Positions 60,527-64,000 of a stretch of 64,000 nucleotides of DNA are shown here, piece after piece. The stretch's first letter is position 1; every line of letters begins with the position of its first letter. The DNA comes from Reyranella humidisoli (GTDB taxonomy: Bacteria; Pseudomonadota; Alphaproteobacteria; Reyranellales; Reyranellaceae), in NCBI RefSeq assembly GCF_019039055.1, contig NZ_JAHOPB010000001.1:310001-374000 (forward strand). Direction: 5' to 3'. The notes under the pieces are model-generated. The model saw only the letters and a list, made by a program, of their open reading frames with translations, did no database searches and had not been told where the DNA came from. The position numbers and the translations under genes were made by a program.

Positions 60527-61111
60527 ATGACGAACGAGCGCAAGGGCCCCTGGACCGTTCTTTCCAAGAAGGACGTCTACGAGAATCCGTGGATCCGGCT
60601 GACCCATCACGAGGTGCTGACGCCGGCGCAGACGCCCGGCATCTACGGATTGATCCATTACAAGAACCTGGCCATCGGCGTCGTGCCGATCGATTCCGAG
60701 GGACATACCTATCTGGTCGGCCAGTATCGCTTTCCCCTGGAGGCCTATAGCTGGGAGATCCCCGAGGGAGGCGGCGCTCCCGGTGTCGACCCGCTCCAGT
60801 CTGCCGCCCGCGAGCTTCGCGAGGAGACGGGCCTCAGCGCCAGCCATTGGCGGAAGATCCTGGAGTGCGATCTCTCCAACTCGGTGTCCGACGAGCGCGC
60901 CGTGGCCTATGTCGCCTGGGGCCTCACGCAGGGAGAGGCGGAACCTGAAGCCACCGAAGACCTGACGGTGAAACGCGTGCCGTTGGCCGAAGCCTTCCGC
61001 ATGGTTTCGGCCGGGGAAATCCGCGATGCGCTGAGCGTCCTGTCCCTGCAGGCCGTCGAGCTGCTTCAATTGCAGGGCAAGCTGGATCGCGGCGGACCAC
61101 GAGACGGTTGA
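60527..61111 (+). CDS. NUDIX hydrolase (ADP-ribose pyrophosphatase-like)
   Basis: NUDIX enzyme of 194 residues. The NUDIX box GVDPLQSAARELREETGL with the preceding GGGAP gives the REUXEEXGU catalytic helix. The N-terminal part (NPWIRLTHHEVLTPAQTPG and LVGQYRFPLEAYSWEIPEGG) is typical of ADP-ribose and nucleoside diphosphate sugar pyrophosphatases, which clear such nucleotides. The start ATG at 60527 fits the family; it lies 175 bases from the divergent SET gene. The Ldh2-type gene follows 48 bases later. Confidence 0.92.
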   Translation: MTNERKGPWTVLSKKDVYENPWIRLTHHEVLTPAQTPGIYGLIHYKNLAIGVVPIDSEGHTYLVGQYRFPLEAYSWEIPEGGGAPGVDPLQSAARELREETGLSASHWRKILECDLSNSVSDERAVAYVAWGLTQGEAEPEATEDLTVKRVPLAEAFRMVSAGEIRDALSVLSLQAVELLQLQGKLDRGGPRDG

Positions 61112-61159
61112 TCGCGATGCGGCGCCTCGAATAATGGCGCATCAACAAAGGAAACGGAA

Positions 61160-62224
61160 ATGCCCGCGTCGTACGAAACCCACCGCAAGCAGCTCGAACT
61201 GATCCTGGAGGCCTGGGGCATGCCCAAGGCGACGGCGGCCGGTACCGCCGAGATCATGGCCTGGGCCGACCTGCACGGCATCGACACGCACGGCATCTCG
61301 ATGGTGCCGCCCTATGACGAACGGCGCCTGGGCAACAAGCTCGACCTGCGCGCCGAGCCGAAGATCGTGAAGGAGACGCCGGTGTCGGTGCTGGTCGACG
61401 GCGCCGGCGGCCTCGGCCATCCCGCCGGACGGCGCGCCATGGAGATCGCCATCGAGAAGGCGAAGAAGACCGGCATCGGCGTGGCGGCGGTGCGCAACTC
61501 CGGCCATTTCGGCGCCTGCGGCTTCTACGTGCTGCAGGCCGTCGATGCGGGCTTCATCGGCATGGCCACGACCTCGGCCAGCGGCATCAACATGGCGCCG
61601 ACCAACGGCGCGCAGGCCCGCCTGGGCACCGATCCGATCGCCTTCGCCGCGCCCGGCAAGCCGGGCGAGCCGTTCCTGCTCGACATGGCGACCACCACGG
61701 TGGCCGCCGGCAAGATCCGCAACAAGGCGAACGAGGGTCTGCAGACGCCGCCGGGCTGGCTGGTGACCAAGGACGGCCTGCCCAGCACCGACCCGCACGA
61801 GGTGAGCAAGGGCGGCTTCATGACGCCGCTCGGCGGCACGCCCGAGGGCAGCAGCCACAAGGGCTACGGGCTCGGCGCCATGGTCAACATCCTGAGTTCG
61901 GCCCTGTCGGGCGGCGCGATGGTGACGGACCCGACGCGCAACACGCGGCCCGGCCCGATCGACATCGGCCACTTCTTCCTCGCGATGGATCCCGGCATGT
62001 TCCGCGACACCGCCGACTTCCAGGCCGATGTCGCTTCCTTCTGCGACACGCTGCGCGCGACGCGCCCGGCCGATCCGGCGAAGCCGGTGCAGGTCGCCGG
62101 CGATCCCGAACGCCGCATCGCCGCCGCGCGCATGAAGACCGGCATTCCCGTCGGCCCCAACCTGCTCGCCAAGGTCAAGGAGATCGCACTGGCTTCGGGC
62201 GCCGACTGGATCATGGAGGGCTGA
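61160..62224 (+). CDS. Ldh2/malate dehydrogenase-type oxidoreductase
   Basis: NAD(P)-dependent 2-hydroxyacid dehydrogenase of the Ldh/YlbC family, 354 residues. Recognisable segments are WADLHGIDTHGISMVPPYDE (catalytic His), GVAAVRNSGHFGACGFYVLQ, MATTTVAAGKIRNKANEG and SSHKGYGLGAMVNILSSALS. The family oxidises or reduces malate, L-lactate, ureidoglycolate or sulfolactate; the exact substrate cannot be told. A GGAAACGGAA stretch precedes the ATG. Confidence 0.92.
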   Translation: MPASYETHRKQLELILEAWGMPKATAAGTAEIMAWADLHGIDTHGISMVPPYDERRLGNKLDLRAEPKIVKETPVSVLVDGAGGLGHPAGRRAMEIAIEKAKKTGIGVAAVRNSGHFGACGFYVLQAVDAGFIGMATTSASGINMAPTNGAQARLGTDPIAFAAPGKPGEPFLLDMATTTVAAGKIRNKANEGLQTPPGWLVTKDGLPSTDPHEVSKGGFMTPLGGTPEGSSHKGYGLGAMVNILSSALSGGAMVTDPTRNTRPGPIDIGHFFLAMDPGMFRDTADFQADVASFCDTLRATRPADPAKPVQVAGDPERRIAAARMKTGIPVGPNLLAKVKEIALASGADWIMEG

Positions 62225-62289
62225 CGGCCTTGTGGCGGCCGTCTCCGGCGAGGCTGCTGCCTGCCAATCCCGCGCTCTACGATGGGCCG

Positions 62290-62682
62290 ATGATTTCCTT
62301 CTGGGTGGCCATCGTCTGGCTGGTCGCCATCACGGTACGCTCCTGCATCCATCTGCTGGCACCCGACGGCGGCGCGCAGTCGATCGCCACGATCGATGTC
62401 ACGGCGGTGGCCGGCGGCTCCAATATCGTGGCGATCTTCGGCCAGTGGGGCGCGATCCAGCTCCTGCTCGCCCTGCTGCTGTGGGTTCTGCTGCTGCGCT
62501 GGCGCGGAACGGTGCCACTGGTGCTGCTGGTCTTCACGCTGGAGCCGGTACTCCGCGGGTTGGCGGGACACCTCAAGCCGGTGACGACGATGGGCACCGC
62601 GCCCGGGGCCGAGATCAACTGGCTGGTGCTGCCGGTTATGGCGTTCTTCTTCTATCTGTCGCTCTGCCCGAAACGTCGCTGA
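62290..62682 (+). CDS. small integral membrane protein
   Basis: Protein of 130 residues with about four hydrophobic segments: MISFWVAIVWLVAITVRSC at the start, one around IVAIFGQWGAIQLLLALLLW, one in VPLVLLVFTLEPVLRGL and a last in WLVLPVMAFFFYLSLC. No family is recognised. The ATG at 62290 is the first with a hydrophobic start; the frame extends upstream to 62230 with a polar segment. It follows the Ldh2 gene closely and is convergent with the CoA-transferase gene, six bases between stops. Confidence 0.7.
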   Translation: MISFWVAIVWLVAITVRSCIHLLAPDGGAQSIATIDVTAVAGGSNIVAIFGQWGAIQLLLALLLWVLLLRWRGTVPLVLLVFTLEPVLRGLAGHLKPVTTMGTAPGAEINWLVLPVMAFFFYLSLCPKRR

Positions 62683-62688
62683 CGTCGG

Positions 62689-63891
62689 CTACGCGGACGC
62701 CGCCTCGCCGATCGCCTTCGCGCCGAGCAAGGCCTCGATATCGGCCTCGCTGTAGCCGACTTCCACGAGGATCTCCCGCGTATGCTCGCCGAGCCGGGGC
62801 GGCAGGCGGCGGATGGCGGCCGGACTTTCCGAGAACCGCGCCGGCGGGCGGGCCTGCTGGATCGTGCCTTCCGTCGGATGCTCCAGCTTCTGGAACAGGC
62901 CGACGGCCTTCAGATGGGGCTGCTCGCCGACTTCCGTCATCTTGGCGAACGAGGCATGGGGAACGTCGATCTTGAGCAGCAGCGCTTCCCATTCCGCAGT
63001 GGTCCGCTCGAGGGCGATCTTGTTCATGCGCGCATAGATCGCGTCGATGTTGGCCGCCCGCTTGATCGGGTCGCGAACGGAAAACTCCTCGATGCACTCG
63101 GGATGGCCGACCGTCTCGAAGAAGGTGCACCAGTTCTCGCCGGAATAGGGAAGCATCGTGAGCCAGCCATCCTTGGTCTTCACCGGACGGCGTTCCTTCA
63201 CCCTCTTGTATCCCGAGGGTCCGATCGGCGGCACGAAGGCGTGGCCGCCCAGCATCTCGATGCTGTTGAAGGCCGCAACGGTCTCCAGCATCGGCACTTC
63301 CACGAGCTGGCCCTTGCCCGTGCGCTCCCGATAGACCAGCGCGGCGGCCACGGCGCCGGCGAGCGCCAGCCCGCAGAGCTTGTCTCCGACCAGGCTCGGC
63401 ACGAAGGCCGGCTCGTCGTCCGTGCCGATCGCCGAGGCGAGGCCGGAGGCCGCCTGCACGATCTCGTCGAACGCCGGCCGCTTGGCCCACGGCCCGTCCT
63501 GGCCGAAGCCCGTGGCGGCCGCGTAGATGATCCTGGGGTTGAGCGCCTTGCAGGCCTCGTATCCGAAGCCGAGCCTCTCCAGCGCGGCGGGACGGATGTT
63601 CGTCACGAGCGCATCCGCCTTGGCGATGAGACGTCGAAGCACCTCGACGCCGCCGGGAGTCTTGAGATCGACCGCCACGCTGCGCTTGTTGCGGTTGGCG
63701 GCCATGAACTGCCCGCTCATGCCGCGGTTCCGGAACTGGCCGGTGTAGCGCCATTGGTCGCCGGTAAGCCCCTCGACCTTGATGAGATCGGCGCCCCAGT
63801 CGCCCAGCGTCTGCGCGCCAAAGGGCCCGAAGAGTACGGTCGTGAGGTCCAGAATACGAATGCCGGCGAGCGGTCCGGTAGCCTCGGTCAT
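62689..63891 (-). CDS. family III (CaiB/BaiF) CoA-transferase
   Basis: CoA-transferase of 400 residues. The family N-terminus is LAGIRILDLTTVLFGPFGAQ with LGDWGADLIKVEGLTGDQWR, and NRNKRSVAVDLKTPGGVEV is the usual second block. In place of the common Asp of VDVSLL-type motifs this subgroup has GQLVEVPMLETVAAFNSIE, a pattern often seen in one branch of the family. The acyl acceptor is unknown. It resembles the enzyme at 13024-14175 only at family level. The start ATG at 63891 is close to the window end; the last 109 bases hold no gene that I can support. Confidence 0.92.
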   Translation of the reverse strand: MTEATGPLAGIRILDLTTVLFGPFGAQTLGDWGADLIKVEGLTGDQWRYTGQFRNRGMSGQFMAANRNKRSVAVDLKTPGGVEVLRRLIAKADALVTNIRPAALERLGFGYEACKALNPRIIYAAATGFGQDGPWAKRPAFDEIVQAASGLASAIGTDDEPAFVPSLVGDKLCGLALAGAVAAALVYRERTGKGQLVEVPMLETVAAFNSIEMLGGHAFVPPIGPSGYKRVKERRPVKTKDGWLTMLPYSGENWCTFFETVGHPECIEEFSVRDPIKRAANIDAIYARMNKIALERTTAEWEALLLKIDVPHASFAKMTEVGEQPHLKAVGLFQKLEHPTEGTIQQARPPARFSESPAAIRRLPPRLGEHTREILVEVGYSEADIEALLGAKAIGEAASA

Positions 63892-64000
63892 GGCAAATCC
63901 CGCGAATGGTCGGTGCGACGTCTCAGATAGACAAGCGCAGGGCGCAACGAAAGTGCGCCCAACCGATCATCGAAATGCAATAGCGGCAGAGGTCGCTTTG

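Noticed and set aside
1-64000. CRISPR arrays, prophage, toxin-antitoxin pairs or IS elements
   Set aside because: No regularly spaced repeats, no phage structural or integrase genes, no transposase and no convincing toxin-antitoxin pair were seen anywhere in the window.

Overview
The window is GC-rich, gene-dense chromosomal DNA from an alphaproteobacterium. The F0 ATP synthase set with two b-type subunits (atpI-atpB-atpE-atpG-atpF, separate from F1), the split glycine decarboxylase (gcvPA/gcvPB), the ispH-thrB-rnhA run and the tripartite tricarboxylate (TTT) transporter all fit that class. A Reyranella-like or related Rhodospirillales/Hyphomicrobiales soil lineage is my guess from general protein character, not something the sequence proves. 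There is no prophage, CRISPR array, IS transposase or rRNA; most of the window looks like stable core chromosome with several small accessory islands.

Layout. 1-9.3 kb: housekeeping and detoxification genes (GMC oxidoreductase tail, two GSTs, VOC protein, RNase HII, AEC transporter, radical SAM protein, two GNAT-like proteins, an APH-type kinase, MoaB, a cupin). 9.3-14.2 kb: a minus-strand catabolic cluster (family III CoA-transferase, Gln-type thiol dioxygenase, TctC-TctB-TctA) that looks like uptake and breakdown of a thiol- or sulfino-carboxylate. 14.2-18.3 kb: a lytic transglycosylase, and divergently a cupin (thiol-dioxygenase-like) protein fused to four rhodanese modules. 18.4-21 kb: F0 ATP synthase operon ending in a clear terminator. 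21-27.2 kb: methyltransferase/Rrf2 regulator pair and the gcvT-gcvH-gcvPA-gcvPB operon behind a tandem glycine riboswitch. 27.2-30.5 kb: TetR regulator with two operator-like sites, then a tightly overlapping operon (CDGSH protein, lipoprotein, HdrD/GlpC-like Fe-S protein, gamma-glutamylcyclotransferase-like protein). 30.6-37.6 kb: ispH-thrB-rnhA, two exported proteins, an SDR, a hydrolase, a glycosyltransferase.

37.6-48.2 kb: translation cluster thrS-infC-(two opposite-strand genes)-rpmI-rplT-pheS-pheT-lepA. thrS has a possible Thr-rich leader peptide, infC starts at a non-canonical ATA, and infC is separated from rpmI by two inserted minus-strand genes. 48.2-51 kb: palindromic element, a small membrane protein, tRNA-Ser(GGA), and a TPM-TPM-LemA operon. 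51-55 kb: accessory genes including a decayed duplicate of the start of a MaoC gene and an iron-ADH-like protein that lacks the usual metal-ligand motif. 55.3-59.5 kb: four consecutive genes for exported proteins (sulfatase, HAD hydrolase, 2H phosphoesterase, DUF2490-like) behind an FNR/FixK-type box. 59.7-63.9 kb: SET-domain protein, NUDIX hydrolase, Ldh2-type dehydrogenase, a membrane protein and a second family III CoA-transferase.

The most interesting units are the predicted organosulfur operon, the cupin-tetrarhodanese fusion, the exported four-gene hydrolase operon, and the cluster of four hairpins at 9226-9388.
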